Below, piece after piece: positions 8,881-17,662 of a stretch of 64,000 nucleotides of DNA. A program made the translations under genes and the position numbers. The stretch comes from Martelella endophytica (GTDB lineage: Bacteria; Pseudomonadota; Alphaproteobacteria; Rhizobiales; Rhizobiaceae), in NCBI RefSeq assembly GCF_000960975.1, contig NZ_CP010803.1:843501-907500 (forward strand). The letters are read 5' to 3'. The notes under the pieces are model-generated. The model was not told the origin of the DNA, did not search any database, and saw nothing but the letters and a program-made list of their open reading frames with translations. How positions within the stretch are numbered: the stretch's first letter is position 1; each line of letters begins with the position of its first letter.

Positions 8881-9711
8881 TCAGCCCTTGGTTCCGCCGG
8901 CCGTCAGACCGCCGACAAAGAGCTTCTGCATGGCGAGGAAAAGAATGGCGATCGGGACCGTCATGATGACGGAGGCGGCCATGACAGCACCCCAGTCCGT
9001 GTTGAATTCGGTGGTGAATTCCGACAATCCGATCGGCAGCGTCTTGGTCGAGGAGTCGATGGCGAAACACAGCGCGAAGATGAATTCGTTCCATGTGGTC
9101 ACGAAGGCATAGACGATCACCGCGACAACGCCGGGAAGCGACAGCGGCAACGTGATGCGCAACAGCGCGCCGAGCCTTGAAGCGCCGTCGACAATGGCGG
9201 CCTCCTCCAGCTCAACCGGAATGCCGCGGAAATAGGAGATCAGCATGAAGACGCTGAGCGGCAGGGTCAGGATGAGGTAGGCGAGGATCAGGCCGAGATA
9301 GGTGTTGAGCAGATTCAGCCAGTTGAGCACGACATAAAGCGGCACGATGATCGCCGCCGTCGGCAGAAGCTGGCCGACGATGATCAGCGAGATCGCCAGC
9401 GACTTGCCCCTGAACTTGAAGCGGGCAAAGCCGTAGGAGGCGAGAATGGCGAGCGCCAGGGCAATCGCCGTTGAACCGGCCGAGATGACCAGCGAATTCA
9501 GGAAGTAGCGCGGCACGTTCGATTCAAACAGGACCTTGGTGTAGTTGGCCCAGCTCGGCGCTTCCGGGATCCATGTCGGCGGAACGGTATAGAGTTCGCT
9601 CAGCTTCTTTAAGGATGAGATCAGCATCCACAGGAAGGGGAACATGGTGACGACGACAACGGCTGCGATCGCGGGATAGAGGGGCCATTGGGCCCGGGTA
9701 CGTGAAGCCAT
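8881..9711 (-). CDS. Sugar ABC transporter permease, MalG/UgpE type
   Basis: A 276-residue inner-membrane permease of the carbohydrate-uptake-1 family. The EAA loop that contacts the ATPase is ELEEAAIVDGASRLGALLRI followed by TLPLSLPGV. Six hydrophobic helices are recognisable. The start at 9711 (MASRTRAQWPLYP) follows a GGAGTAAGG ribosome site and begins 4 bases after the stop of the partner permease. An earlier start would overlap that gene without support. With the adjacent MalF-type permease it forms the channel. No ATPase is in this operon; the UgpC-like gene at 17.7 kb could serve it. Confidence 0.94.
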   Translation of the reverse strand: MASRTRAQWPLYPAIAAVVVVTMFPFLWMLISSLKKLSELYTVPPTWIPEAPSWANYTKVLFESNVPRYFLNSLVISAGSTAIALALAILASYGFARFKFRGKSLAISLIIVGQLLPTAAIIVPLYVVLNWLNLLNTYLGLILAYLILTLPLSVFMLISYFRGIPVELEEAAIVDGASRLGALLRITLPLSLPGVVAVIVYAFVTTWNEFIFALCFAIDSSTKTLPIGLSEFTTEFNTDWGAVMAASVIMTVPIAILFLAMQKLFVGGLTAGGTKG

Positions 9712-9715
9712 GACC

Positions 9716-10570
9716 TTACTCCTTTTCTGCGAAGACGGTGACATAGAGGACCATCAGCACGCCGGTGATGCCCAGGAACATGACCGACAGGGCTGCCGCC
9801 TGGTTGAACTGGAAGAACTGGAAGGCCTGCCGGAAGATCTGGATCGGCAGGATGATCGATCGGTTGGCTGGACCGCCACCGGTCATCGCATAGATGATGG
9901 TGATGGCATTGAGGCCCCAGATGGCGAGCAGCAGTGACAGCGAACTCAGAACCGGCTTCAGATAGGGCAACGTCACGAAGATGATCTCGTGGTGCAGCTT
10001 GGCGCCATCGATGCGGGCGGCTTCATAGACATCCTTCGGGATGGCCTGGAGGCCCGCCAGAACCATGATCGCGACGAAGGGGAACATCTTCCAGACATTG
10101 ACGGTGACGAGCGCCGGCATGACGGTGTTCGGGTTGGTCAGCCAGCCGATCGGCTGATCGATGACGCCGGCACCCTGCGCCATGTAGTTGATGATGCCAA
10201 ACTCGGTATGGAACATCCAGGCCCAGGTCGTGGCGGCAACGATGCCCGGGATGACCCACGGCACGACAATCATCGCCCGAAGCGCGCTGCGCCCCCAGAA
10301 GGGCGCGTTGAGCAGGAGGCCCACGGCTGTTCCCAGAATGATCTGGAACACGATCGAGAAAAAGACATAGACGAAGGTATTGCGGAGCGTAATGCCGGTC
10401 AGGCGCTGATCCAGCATGGTCCGGAAGTTTTCCAGGCCGACATAGTTGCCCGCAGGATCGGTAACGGAAAGGACGACTGTGTAGACCAGCGGGTAAAACA
10501 CCAGCAGGGCGAGCACAAAGAGCGCTGGAAACACGAACAGCGGTCCGGTGAAGCGGGAACTGACACGCAT
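9716..10570 (-). CDS. Sugar ABC transporter permease, MalF/UgpA type
   Basis: A 284-residue permease partner. The EAA loop is DVYEAARIDGAKLHHEIIFV, and the protein has the usual six helices. The start at 10570 (MRVSSRFTGPLFVFPALF) has AGAGGAA before it and lacks the non-conserved leader of the longer reading. It follows the binding-protein gene after a 66-base gap that contains a strong hairpin. The nearby enzymes suggest an aldose, uronate or small oligosaccharide as cargo. Confidence 0.94.
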   Translation of the reverse strand: MRVSSRFTGPLFVFPALFVLALLVFYPLVYTVVLSVTDPAGNYVGLENFRTMLDQRLTGITLRNTFVYVFFSIVFQIILGTAVGLLLNAPFWGRSALRAMIVVPWVIPGIVAATTWAWMFHTEFGIINYMAQGAGVIDQPIGWLTNPNTVMPALVTVNVWKMFPFVAIMVLAGLQAIPKDVYEAARIDGAKLHHEIIFVTLPYLKPVLSSLSLLLAIWGLNAITIIYAMTGGGPANRSIILPIQIFRQAFQFFQFNQAAALSVMFLGITGVLMVLYVTVFAEKE

Positions 10571-10599
10571 GGCATTCCTCTTGAAAGCGGCGGGGGACC

Positions 10600-10623
10600 G
10601 GGCCGCGCACAAGCGCGCGGCCC
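10600..10623 (-). other. Hairpin after sugar-binding protein gene
   Basis: GGGCCGCGC (10600-10608) and GCGCGGCCC (10615-10623) form a perfect 9 bp stem with a 6-base loop, between the binding-protein stop and the first permease. There is no T-tract. It probably stabilises the upstream mRNA segment. Confidence 0.65.
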
Positions 10624-10636
10624 AACCGAAGCGTTG

Positions 10637-11863
10637 TTATTTCAGAAGACCATCGATCTGCTGCGTGGTGTCCGTCAGGACTTCCTGGACATCGGCGCCA
10701 CCAAGGAGGATTTCCTGGATGGAGTCGAAATACATCTGCGTGATCTGCACCCAGTTGTTCACCGGCGGCTGCGGACGCGCATACTGCAGCATTTCACGGA
10801 ACTTCTCGTATTCGGGAAGCTGGAACTGCTCCATCTGCATGGCCGTCTCGCGGGCCGGGAAGTTGTTGTCGGTGTAGTAGCCCATGTTTTCGGGCTCAAG
10901 CAGATAGGCCAGGAATGTCTCTGCGTCTTCCTTGTTCTTCGCAGCGTCCGGGATAACGAAGTTCCAGCCGCCGAGAATGACGGAGGTGTCCTTGCCTTCC
11001 GGATGCGGGATCAGGGCCGTGCCGACATCGATATCCGGATTTTCCTGGGCGATGGAGCCAAGGTCGAACTGGCCGGACTGATAGATCGCGATGGTTTCGG
11101 CGATGAACAGGCGACGCAGCGCCGTTCCGTCGTTTTCAAGCGTGGACGGCGGCGCGGAGCCGTCGGCCAGGAAGCTCGTATAGAAGTCGACAGCTTCCAC
11201 GGACTCCGGTGTGTCGAGAATGCTCGACTGCAGGTCTTCCGCCAGCACGCCGCCGCCATTCATCCATAGGAAGGGAAGCGAACGGAAGATCGTGTTGGAA
11301 ACCTCGCCCCCACCGGCAATGCCGATGCCATAGTGTCCGTTATTGGTCAGCGCTGCGGCCGTTTCCTGCAGTTCGGCCCAGGTTTCCGGGAAATTTTCCG
11401 GGTCAAGCCCCGCTTCGCGGAACATGTCTTTGTTGTAGATCATCGCATGCGCTTCAGCGCGGAAGGGGATACCGAAAAGACCACCATCAACCTCGGCGGT
11501 ATCAAGGGCTGCCGGCAGGAAATCGTCGAGATCGATCTCGTTTTCCGCAACGAAATCATCGAGTTGCATGAGTCCGCCGGTGGTTGCGAACGGAACCGTC
11601 CAGCCATTGGCAACATCGATGAGGTCCGGTGTGTTGCCGGACTGCAAAGCCACAAGAACGCGGTTCTGCAGGCCGTTGGGCACCACGCGCTCGACCCTGA
11701 CCGAAATATCCGGGTTCTGCTCTTCGAACTTCTGTGCAAGCACTTCGGCGCGATCAGCACCGAACTCAGGCGCCCACCAGGTGATTTCTCCAGCAAAGGC
11801 CGGGGCCTGCATCAGAATGAACGGCACGGCGGCCGTCATGGCGAGTTTGGTTTTAAGCTGCAT
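10637..11863 (-). CDS. Sugar ABC transporter substrate-binding protein
   Basis: A 408-residue family-1 extracellular solute-binding protein. It starts with a signal peptide (MQLKTKLAMTAAVPFILMQA, cleavage near APAFA) after a GGGAGGAAG ribosome site. The mature part begins GEITWWAPEFGADRAEVLAQ and contains PFRAEAHAMIYNKDMFREAG and LGGWNFVIP, both standard in this family. It precedes the two permease genes in the operon. Periplasmic; cargo unknown, but the neighbouring mannonate-dehydratase-like protein points to hexuronate-related sugars. Confidence 0.94.
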   Translation of the reverse strand: MQLKTKLAMTAAVPFILMQAPAFAGEITWWAPEFGADRAEVLAQKFEEQNPDISVRVERVVPNGLQNRVLVALQSGNTPDLIDVANGWTVPFATTGGLMQLDDFVAENEIDLDDFLPAALDTAEVDGGLFGIPFRAEAHAMIYNKDMFREAGLDPENFPETWAELQETAAALTNNGHYGIGIAGGGEVSNTIFRSLPFLWMNGGGVLAEDLQSSILDTPESVEAVDFYTSFLADGSAPPSTLENDGTALRRLFIAETIAIYQSGQFDLGSIAQENPDIDVGTALIPHPEGKDTSVILGGWNFVIPDAAKNKEDAETFLAYLLEPENMGYYTDNNFPARETAMQMEQFQLPEYEKFREMLQYARPQPPVNNWVQITQMYFDSIQEILLGGADVQEVLTDTTQQIDGLLK

Positions 11864-11897
11864 TTTCTTCCTCCCAGTTAAAACGTTGTTGCTGTGT

Positions 11898-12980
11898 TCA
11901 AGACATTTGCGGCTCGGTGAGCCGCGGCGCCGTCTTGAGGAGGGCGTTCATGTAGCCCACCGCATGCGCCATCCCGACATGCCAAGGGGCAGGACAGGAA
12001 ATTTCTGGAATGTGATCTGGAACGAGCACGCCCTCATAACCTTCGGCGTGCAGGATCCGGGCTATTTCGGCCATGTCGGTATCGCCGTCATCGATGAAGG
12101 CTTCCGCATAGCGCGGAACCTTGCCCTTGACGTTGCGGAAGTGGACATAGGCGATCCGGCCCGTACGGGCGTAATGGCGTGTCGCTTCATAGACATCGCC
12201 GGGCATCTCCATCAGCGAACCGACGCAGAACTGCATGGCGTTCGAGGGGCTGTCGACGATGGAGAGAAGCCGGTCGTATTTTTCATGGCGGTTGACGAGA
12301 CGCGCGGTCCCGCGCAGGCTGTCGGCAGGCGGATCGTCGGGATGGGCGGCGAGAACGACGCCCGCCTCCTCCGCCACCGGCACCAGTTCCTTCAGGAACC
12401 ATTCGAGGCGCTGCCACAATTCTTCTTCGCTGCAGGTCACCGGATCGGTTCCGCAACCTTCACGCACGCGCATGTTCCAGACGATACCGTCGGGGATCGG
12501 CCGGTCGTGATCGAAGCGCGACATATCGAATGTCGTCGCCATGGCACCGCCGCGGGCGATCGGCTGCCTTTGCCACCCCCAGACGCCAGCGAGCGAAAAG
12601 TTGTACCCGATGGTAGGAATGCCTGCTCGCCCGCAATCGTGGACGAGCTTTTTCAATCCATCCATCTGACCGACCCGCTCGGGGCCGTTCAGAAGAATGT
12701 CGGACCAGAAGGAAGGCGAGAAGTTTTCAAGCGCTGCGACGCGAATGCCGTCCGTGGCCAACATCTTCACAACATCGGAAAGCGTTTCATAGTCCCAGAG
12801 CGGCGCACCGAAATCTTCTGAAAGCGGCGGACCGGCTTGGCCTTTGAGCCAATTCGACGGATCGGCATTGTGGCCATAGCGGACCAGGTGGATGACAACA
12901 TCGCGGACGCCGAGCTGAGCGGCGAAACGCGCTCCGGCCGGCGAAAGGCTTTCTCCGAAAAGTGTCAGTCCTACCCGCAT
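11898..12980 (-). CDS. uxuA: Mannonate-dehydratase-like protein (UxuA family)
   Basis: A 360-residue TIM-barrel protein related to UxuA, which dehydrates D-mannonate to 2-keto-3-deoxygluconate. Shared segments are IGYNFSLAGVWGW, VAEEAGVVLAAHPDDPP (E. coli UxuA has VAEEVGVRMAVHPDDPPRP), FCVGSLMEMPGDV, YVHFRNVKG and the terminal PDH of LVPDHIPE. The start at 12980 (MRVGLTLFGESL) follows GGGAGCAGG. It is shorter than E. coli UxuA (394), so a different sugar-acid substrate is possible. It is the first gene of the ABC sugar operon, downstream of a candidate IclR operator at 13050-13086. Confidence 0.82.
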   Translation of the reverse strand: MRVGLTLFGESLSPAGARFAAQLGVRDVVIHLVRYGHNADPSNWLKGQAGPPLSEDFGAPLWDYETLSDVVKMLATDGIRVAALENFSPSFWSDILLNGPERVGQMDGLKKLVHDCGRAGIPTIGYNFSLAGVWGWQRQPIARGGAMATTFDMSRFDHDRPIPDGIVWNMRVREGCGTDPVTCSEEELWQRLEWFLKELVPVAEEAGVVLAAHPDDPPADSLRGTARLVNRHEKYDRLLSIVDSPSNAMQFCVGSLMEMPGDVYEATRHYARTGRIAYVHFRNVKGKVPRYAEAFIDDGDTDMAEIARILHAEGYEGVLVPDHIPEISCPAPWHVGMAHAVGYMNALLKTAPRLTEPQMS

Positions 12981-13049
12981 TTCCTGCTCCCTGGGCGTGA
13001 TTTCCGAAACCTCTGCCTCTCCCGGTTTCGGAACGCTCCTCAAAAAGTC

Positions 13050-13086
13050 CATATTTGGAACTAACTGTTCTTTATATGAAACTAAT
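13050..13086. promoter_or_regulatory. Candidate IclR operator, site B
   Basis: CATATTTGGAAC (13050) and, 24 bases after its start, ATATGAAACTAAT (13074-13086) match the layout of site A at 15820. The site lies 70 bases before the mannonate-dehydratase-like start. The inverted halves suit a dimeric regulator; the IclR protein at 13.7 kb is the natural candidate. Confidence 0.55.
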
Positions 13087-13153
13087 TTGTTCCCCTATGC
13101 CGAGTCAAGAGATTTGTCCTGACTGCGGCACGTCTGGTTGAATTTTATGAGCG

Positions 13154-13582
13154 CTATGCCTTCATGGCCTTGATGGCGGCAAACTGCATGCAGTCCGGCA
13201 TCATCTGCATAATCTCGACACGATTGCCGTCGGGGTCATCGATCCAGCACTGGCGATTGCCATCACGGCCGTTCACGACAGGTTTCACAAGCGGCACGCC
13301 GAGCTCTTCGAAGTGTTTGGCTGCGGCATCAATATCAGCAGTCTCAACACATAAGTGATTGTAACCAGTAGCATTCGGCCCCGGAACCTTATTGCCTTCG
13401 CCGTCCGGAAAGAGCTCGAGATAGAGTGTATCCGTTACGCGCAGATAGACGAGCCAGACGCGGCCATCATCCTGGTTCAGGCGGAACATTTCGGGAAAGC
13501 CGAACACATCCGTATAAAACGCAAGGGACCGATCGATGTCCGTGCAGCGAATGGCAACATGGCCGATTCCGGTAAAAATCAT
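13154..13582 (-). CDS. VOC-family (glyoxalase/dioxygenase fold) protein
   Basis: A 142-residue vicinal-oxygen-chelate protein with two beta-alpha-beta-beta-beta modules. Candidate metal ligands are the His of GHVAIRCTD, the Glu of LYLELFPDGE, the His of YNHLCVETAD and the Glu of GNRVEIMQM, the glyoxalase-I arrangement. The start at 13582 (MIFTGIGHVAIRC) gives the normal family N-terminus. It is divergent from the IclR regulator and upstream of the mannonate-dehydratase operon. It may act as a lyase, isomerase or detoxifying enzyme for a sugar-derived aldehyde. The reaction cannot be fixed. Confidence 0.87.
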   Translation of the reverse strand: MIFTGIGHVAIRCTDIDRSLAFYTDVFGFPEMFRLNQDDGRVWLVYLRVTDTLYLELFPDGEGNKVPGPNATGYNHLCVETADIDAAAKHFEELGVPLVKPVVNGRDGNRQCWIDDPDGNRVEIMQMMPDCMQFAAIKAMKA

Positions 13583-13677
13583 TGCTTTAACTCCTGTGCA
13601 ATGTTGGTTGAGACTAATGTTTGTGGACCAACCGGATGGACAAGCACACAAAATCCCGATACCCAGATGAAAAGTTC

Positions 13678-13694
13678 ATATTTGGGATCGTTCG
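13678..13694. promoter_or_regulatory. Candidate IclR half-site, site C
   Basis: CATATTTGGGATCGTTC lies directly before the IclR start and matches the left half of sites A and B (CATATTNGGAAC). The right half is absent or weak, though GAGACTAATGTTTGT near 13611 resembles the ACTAAT part. Autoregulation is plausible. Confidence 0.4.
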
Positions 13695-14537
13695 ATGAAG
13701 GCGAAGAGTGAAGGGCTGGCTGCTGATGGACACAGCGCGGCCATGGAGAAAAACCGGATTCCGGCGATAGACCGCATGATGGACGTACTGGCCTATCTGG
13801 AACGGAAGCCGAGCGGCGCCTCCATGCGGGAGCTGGTCGAGGTGCTGCATTTGCCGCGCACCACCGTCTACCGTCTGCTTAACTCGCTTCACGCTTACGG
13901 AATTGTCCGGCACCTGCCGGACGGCAGCTACGTGCTCGGCACCCGCCTGATCTCGCTTGCTGCACGCGTCCTGCCGAGCGCTGCCGATATCGACATCGTC
14001 CTGCTCGCAACGCCGCATATGGAGCGGCTCTCCGAAACCACCGGCGAAGGCTGCAAGCTCTCGATACTTACCGATGACGGTATCGTGGTGATCGCCGCCA
14101 GCTCCGGTTCGCGCCGCCATGCTCTTGCCGGCGTGCCCGGTCAGCGCTTTCCGCTTCATACCGGCGCCGCCAGCAAGGTTCTGCTTGCCAGCCTGACGAA
14201 ATCGGAACTCGACGCCATTCTGCCGGAGGCACTGGCGCGCTACACGGCGCGCACGATCACCTCGGTCAAGAACCTGCGCAGCGAGCTGACCCGCATCCGC
14301 CGCCAGGGCTGGGCCTGGGACGAAGGCGAGTTCTCCACTGGCGTCAACGCCTTTGCCGCACCGGTTCCGGATCGCAACGGCAAGACGATCGCTGCACTCA
14401 GCCTGCCCTACCTTGCCGATGAGACCAATGCCGGACGCCTTGACATGCTGCGGGCAGCCACGATCTCGACCGCCGGCGCGATCGCGGCGGACCTGCCCTC
14501 CGTACCCACGCGGGGCGCCACTGGCTGGAATGGCTGA
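13695..14537 (+). CDS. IclR-family transcriptional regulator
   Basis: A 280-residue IclR protein. The winged helix-turn-helix covers about residues 22-85 (ASMRELVEVLHLPRTTVYRL), and the C-terminal GAF-like effector domain follows (HTGAASKVLLASL, GEFSTGVNAFAAPVPDRNGK). An alternative ATG at 13743 would trim 16 residues; no ribosome site decides between them. It is divergent from the VOC gene and convergent with the enolase-superfamily gene, whose stop lies 3 bases away. Three similar sequence sites in the flanking promoters suggest it controls this whole sugar-acid cluster. Confidence 0.92.
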   Translation: MKAKSEGLAADGHSAAMEKNRIPAIDRMMDVLAYLERKPSGASMRELVEVLHLPRTTVYRLLNSLHAYGIVRHLPDGSYVLGTRLISLAARVLPSAADIDIVLLATPHMERLSETTGEGCKLSILTDDGIVVIAASSGSRRHALAGVPGQRFPLHTGAASKVLLASLTKSELDAILPEALARYTARTITSVKNLRSELTRIRRQGWAWDEGEFSTGVNAFAAPVPDRNGKTIAALSLPYLADETNAGRLDMLRAATISTAGAIAADLPSVPTRGATGWNG

Positions 14538-14539
14538 CA

Positions 14540-15736
14540 TCATTTGAAGAAGTCCGCGTCGTCGTCGCTCAGATAGCGTTCGGCGGCTTCGGGAATCAGA
14601 TCGACACCGAGCCCCGGCGCTGTCAGCACATCGACAAAGCCATCCTTGACGATCACCTCCGGCAGCCCGGTGACGATATCGGCCCACCACTCCGGAACAG
14701 CGATCGGATACTCGAAGGCGATGAAATTTGCCGGAAGCGTGGCACTCACCTGAATGAGGGCGGCAAGGCCGATCAATCCGTTGGCCGTGCCATGTGGCGC
14801 CATCATGATACCGTGAAGATCGGCATATTCGGCAATCCATTTGAGTTCAGCGAGGCCACCGACATCAGCCGGGTCGGGCCCGATCACATCGACGGCGCGC
14901 GCCTCGATCAGCGGCTTGTAATTGTTCCGGAGATAGATCTGTTCACCGGTATGGATCGGCGTTGATGTCGCGGTCGTCAGATCGCGGTAGAGATCGGTGT
15001 CGGACCAGGGCGTATAGTCACCCGAGATCAGGTCTTCGAGCCAGAGCAGGTCGAGGTGCTCGACGCCACGGGCAAATCTGAGCGCATCGGAAAACATCCA
15101 GCCCGGTCCACAATCAAGCGCAAGTCCGACCGCAGTACCGGCTACTTCCTTCATTGCCTCGACGCAATCGATCGTGTGGCGCAGCCCCTTTTCGGATATC
15201 TTGCCGCGCTCCATAATGCCGTGCTGCCCTGCCCCCGCGTGCTCGCCATAGTGAAAGCCGGGAACGATCTCCTTCATTGCGCAATGAAAGGCAATCGGCT
15301 GCTTGATCATGGTGAAGCCTTCCGGCAGCGCCATCATCCTGCGCATGTCATCGGCATAGTCTTCCGGCCGATAGCCGTTCAGCGGAAAGCGGATGCCGCC
15401 ATTGTAGACGCGAAGCTTGTCGCGCACCTTGCCGCCAAGCAGCTTGTGAACCGGCAGGTTCGCGGCCTTGCCGGCAATATCCCAGAGCGCCATTTCAATA
15501 ACGCTGACGGCACTGCCGAAGGGCTTGTTGCCGCCACGCTGGCGAATGCGCAGCATGACGCGCTCCACATCGGTCGGGTCGGCGCCTAGGATCGCCTCGC
15601 GAAGCTGCAGGATCTGCGGCTTGAGATAGGGTTTGTAGAATTCGGCTTGGCCGATCCCCACAATCCCTTCATCGGTTGTGATGCGAACAACCGGGTGGTT
15701 TCCGATGACCGCGCACTTGAGGTCAGTGATCTTCAT
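14540..15736 (-). CDS. Enolase-superfamily sugar-acid dehydratase (mandelate racemase/MLE type)
   Basis: A 398-residue protein with the N-terminal capping domain (MKITDLKCAVIGNHPVVRIT, GGKVRDKLRVYNGG) and the MR/MLE barrel. Candidate metal ligands are Asp in LALDCGPGW, Glu in LLWLEDL and Glu in HTGEQI; APHGTANG may carry the catalytic His. The start at 15736 follows a GGAG site; the longer reading adds unconserved residues. Relatives dehydrate or isomerise aldonates or uronates (mannonate, gluconate, galactonate, galactarate types); the exact substrate is not readable. It is divergent from the second Gfo/Idh operon across a candidate IclR operator. Confidence 0.88.
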   Translation of the reverse strand: MKITDLKCAVIGNHPVVRITTDEGIVGIGQAEFYKPYLKPQILQLREAILGADPTDVERVMLRIRQRGGNKPFGSAVSVIEMALWDIAGKAANLPVHKLLGGKVRDKLRVYNGGIRFPLNGYRPEDYADDMRRMMALPEGFTMIKQPIAFHCAMKEIVPGFHYGEHAGAGQHGIMERGKISEKGLRHTIDCVEAMKEVAGTAVGLALDCGPGWMFSDALRFARGVEHLDLLWLEDLISGDYTPWSDTDLYRDLTTATSTPIHTGEQIYLRNNYKPLIEARAVDVIGPDPADVGGLAELKWIAEYADLHGIMMAPHGTANGLIGLAALIQVSATLPANFIAFEYPIAVPEWWADIVTGLPEVIVKDGFVDVLTAPGLGVDLIPEAAERYLSDDDADFFK

Positions 15737-15819
15737 TGGGCGCTCCTGCTTCCCTGCCCGTCGCTGTAATCGCGACTCTTCGCTATTGACTTTGACTGAA
15801 ATTTCCTCTCTTTTCAATC

Positions 15820-15857
15820 CATATTCGGAACCTATTTGGTCCAAATATGAAACTAAT
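15820..15857. promoter_or_regulatory. Candidate IclR operator, site A
   Basis: CATATTCGGAAC (15820-15831) and GTCCAAATATG (15839-15849) form an inverted repeat, followed by AAACTAAT. The same architecture occurs at 13050-13086. It lies between the divergent dehydratase and Gfo/Idh genes, 13 bases before the latter's start. Confidence 0.58.
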
Positions 15858-15869
15858 GGGAGGACATCC

Positions 15870-16886
15870 ATGTCCGATAAACTCAAATGGGGCATCCTGA
15901 GCACCGCCGGAATCGGCGTGCGCAAGGTCATTCCCGGCATGAAAAAATCCGAGCTGGGCATGGTCCGGGCAATTGCCTCTCGAGATGTTGCAAAGGCCGC
16001 GGCAGCGGCCGAAAAGCTGCAAATCCCGGTCAGTTACGGCAGCTATGAGGCGCTCCTGGCGGACCCGGAAATCGACGCGATCTACAATCCTCTGCCGGTC
16101 AACATGCATGTCGACTGGTCCATCAAGGCAATGGAAGCCGGCAAGCACGTCCTGTGTGAAAAGCCGATCGCGATGAGCGCCGAGGAGGCCCAGCGTCTGA
16201 TTGCCGCACGTGAACGCACAGGCAAGCAAGTACTGGAAGCCGTCATGGTGCGCCAGCACCCCCAATGGCTTCGTGTTGCCGAGATCATCCGCTCCGGCGA
16301 GATCGGCGAAGTCTGCCTGATGCAGACGACGATGAGCTTCTTCAACGACGACCCGCACAACATCCGCAACATTCCCGAAGTCGGCGGCGGCGCGCTCTAC
16401 GACGTTGGCTGCTATGCCCTTTTCCTGTCGCGTTTCGTCTTCGACGCAGAGCCCGTTCAGGTCGTTTCCATGAGCGATATCGACCCCGATATGCGCACCG
16501 ACAGGCTGATGAGCGGCATTGTTGATTTTGGCGGCGGAAAGCAGCTTTCCTTTGCCTGCGGCACACAGCTTGCCCGCTTCCAGACCGTCCAGATCCTGGG
16601 CCGCAAGGGCCGTATCGAGGTGCCGGTCTCGCTCAACGCACCGCAGGGTGGAGAGGTCACAATCACCATCGATGCAGACGGCACCAATGAACCGGACAAG
16701 ATGCGCAGGGAGGTGATCCCGGCCAGCGATCAATACACGCTGCAGGCAGACCTTGCCGCTCGCGTCTTCCTTGGCGAGACCGCCGCCGAATATCCGATCG
16801 AAAACGCCGTCAACAACATGGCGGCAATCGACGCGCTTTACCGCTCTTCCAAGAGCCATACCTGGGAAAAGGTCGCCTCCATATGA
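15870..16886 (+). CDS. Gfo/Idh/MocA-family oxidoreductase
   Basis: A 338-residue dehydrogenase with an N-terminal Rossmann fold (KWGILSTAGIGVRKVIPGM), the family EKP motif (HVLCEKPIAMS) and the glucose-fructose-oxidoreductase-like segment GGGALYDVGCYALFLSRFVF. The start at 15870 has a strong GGGAGG site. No twin-arginine signal is present, so it is cytoplasmic. It overlaps the RraA-like gene by 4 bases (ATGA) and so is translationally coupled. Close relatives oxidise pyranoses such as xylose or glucose, or reduce a keto sugar; the substrate is open. Confidence 0.92.
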   Translation: MSDKLKWGILSTAGIGVRKVIPGMKKSELGMVRAIASRDVAKAAAAAEKLQIPVSYGSYEALLADPEIDAIYNPLPVNMHVDWSIKAMEAGKHVLCEKPIAMSAEEAQRLIAARERTGKQVLEAVMVRQHPQWLRVAEIIRSGEIGEVCLMQTTMSFFNDDPHNIRNIPEVGGGALYDVGCYALFLSRFVFDAEPVQVVSMSDIDPDMRTDRLMSGIVDFGGGKQLSFACGTQLARFQTVQILGRKGRIEVPVSLNAPQGGEVTITIDADGTNEPDKMRREVIPASDQYTLQADLAARVFLGETAAEYPIENAVNNMAAIDALYRSSKSHTWEKVASI

Positions 16887-17638
16887 TCATCGATCCATCC
16901 GTCACACCACCTGCAGACATTACCCGTCCGCCCAAGGCGCTCGTCGATGGCCTGGCACAGATCGGCACGGCTGCCGTGAGCGGCGAGCTCAGCCGGCTGG
17001 GCATTCGCGACCCGCAACTGACCGGCCTGACGCCGATGGCCTATGGCCAGTGCATGGCCGGCCCGGCGCTGACGCTGCAGTTTCTGCCCAAGCGCGAGGA
17101 CCTGGCGCCCGGCGAGGAATATGAGGAGCCGGAAAAGCAGATTCATCGCCATGTGCTCTATCTCGTTCAGGAAGGCGATGTGGTTGTCGTGGATGCACGC
17201 GGCGACATGCATTCCGGCATTTTCGGCGAGATGATGATGACCTATTTCAAGGGCCGCAAGGGCGCGGGCCTCGTGGTCGACGGCTGCCTGCGCGACACGC
17301 CGAAGATCGCCGGTCTCGGCGTCAATATTTGGTCGCGCGGGCGCACGCCCAATTTCCACACCCAGACCGGCCTGATGCCCTACGCCGTCAACGTGCCCGT
17401 CGCCTGCGCCGGAACCACGGTCATGCCGGGCGATATCATCGTCGCCGATGATGACGGCGCGGTGGTCGTTCCCATCGCACTGGCCGAACAGATCCTCGAC
17501 ATGGGCAACAAGCACGCCGACTGGGAGGATTTTGCGCGCCTGAGGCTGAGTCAGGGCGCGGACCTCAGGAAATATTACCCGATCTCGAAAGAGGTCGAAG
17601 CCGAATACCTCGCCTGGCGCGAAAAGAACCCGCTCTGA
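16883..17638 (+). CDS. RraA-like protein (dimethylmenaquinone methyltransferase/aldolase fold)
   Basis: A 251-residue member of the RraA/HMG-CHA aldolase fold. The fold's metal and pyruvate-binding region is visible as GAGLVVDGCLRDTPKIAGLG, with the RD pair used by the class II aldolases of this family, and GDIIVADDDGAVVVP. It is longer than true RraA (about 160 residues) and carries extra N- and C-terminal segments, so an aldolase or lyase role on a keto acid is likelier than RNase E control. It sits between a dehydrogenase and a sugar ATPase, which supports a catabolic role. Confidence 0.85.
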   Translation: MIIDPSVTPPADITRPPKALVDGLAQIGTAAVSGELSRLGIRDPQLTGLTPMAYGQCMAGPALTLQFLPKREDLAPGEEYEEPEKQIHRHVLYLVQEGDVVVVDARGDMHSGIFGEMMMTYFKGRKGAGLVVDGCLRDTPKIAGLGVNIWSRGRTPNFHTQTGLMPYAVNVPVACAGTTVMPGDIIVADDDGAVVVPIALAEQILDMGNKHADWEDFARLRLSQGADLRKYYPISKEVEAEYLAWREKNPL

Positions 17639-17662
17639 ACCAAAACGCCGTGGAGGAGTAAC

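Noticed and set aside
13614..14840. 408-residue open frame on the minus strand
   Set aside because: Overlaps the IclR gene in antisense and part of the dehydratase in another frame; no family.
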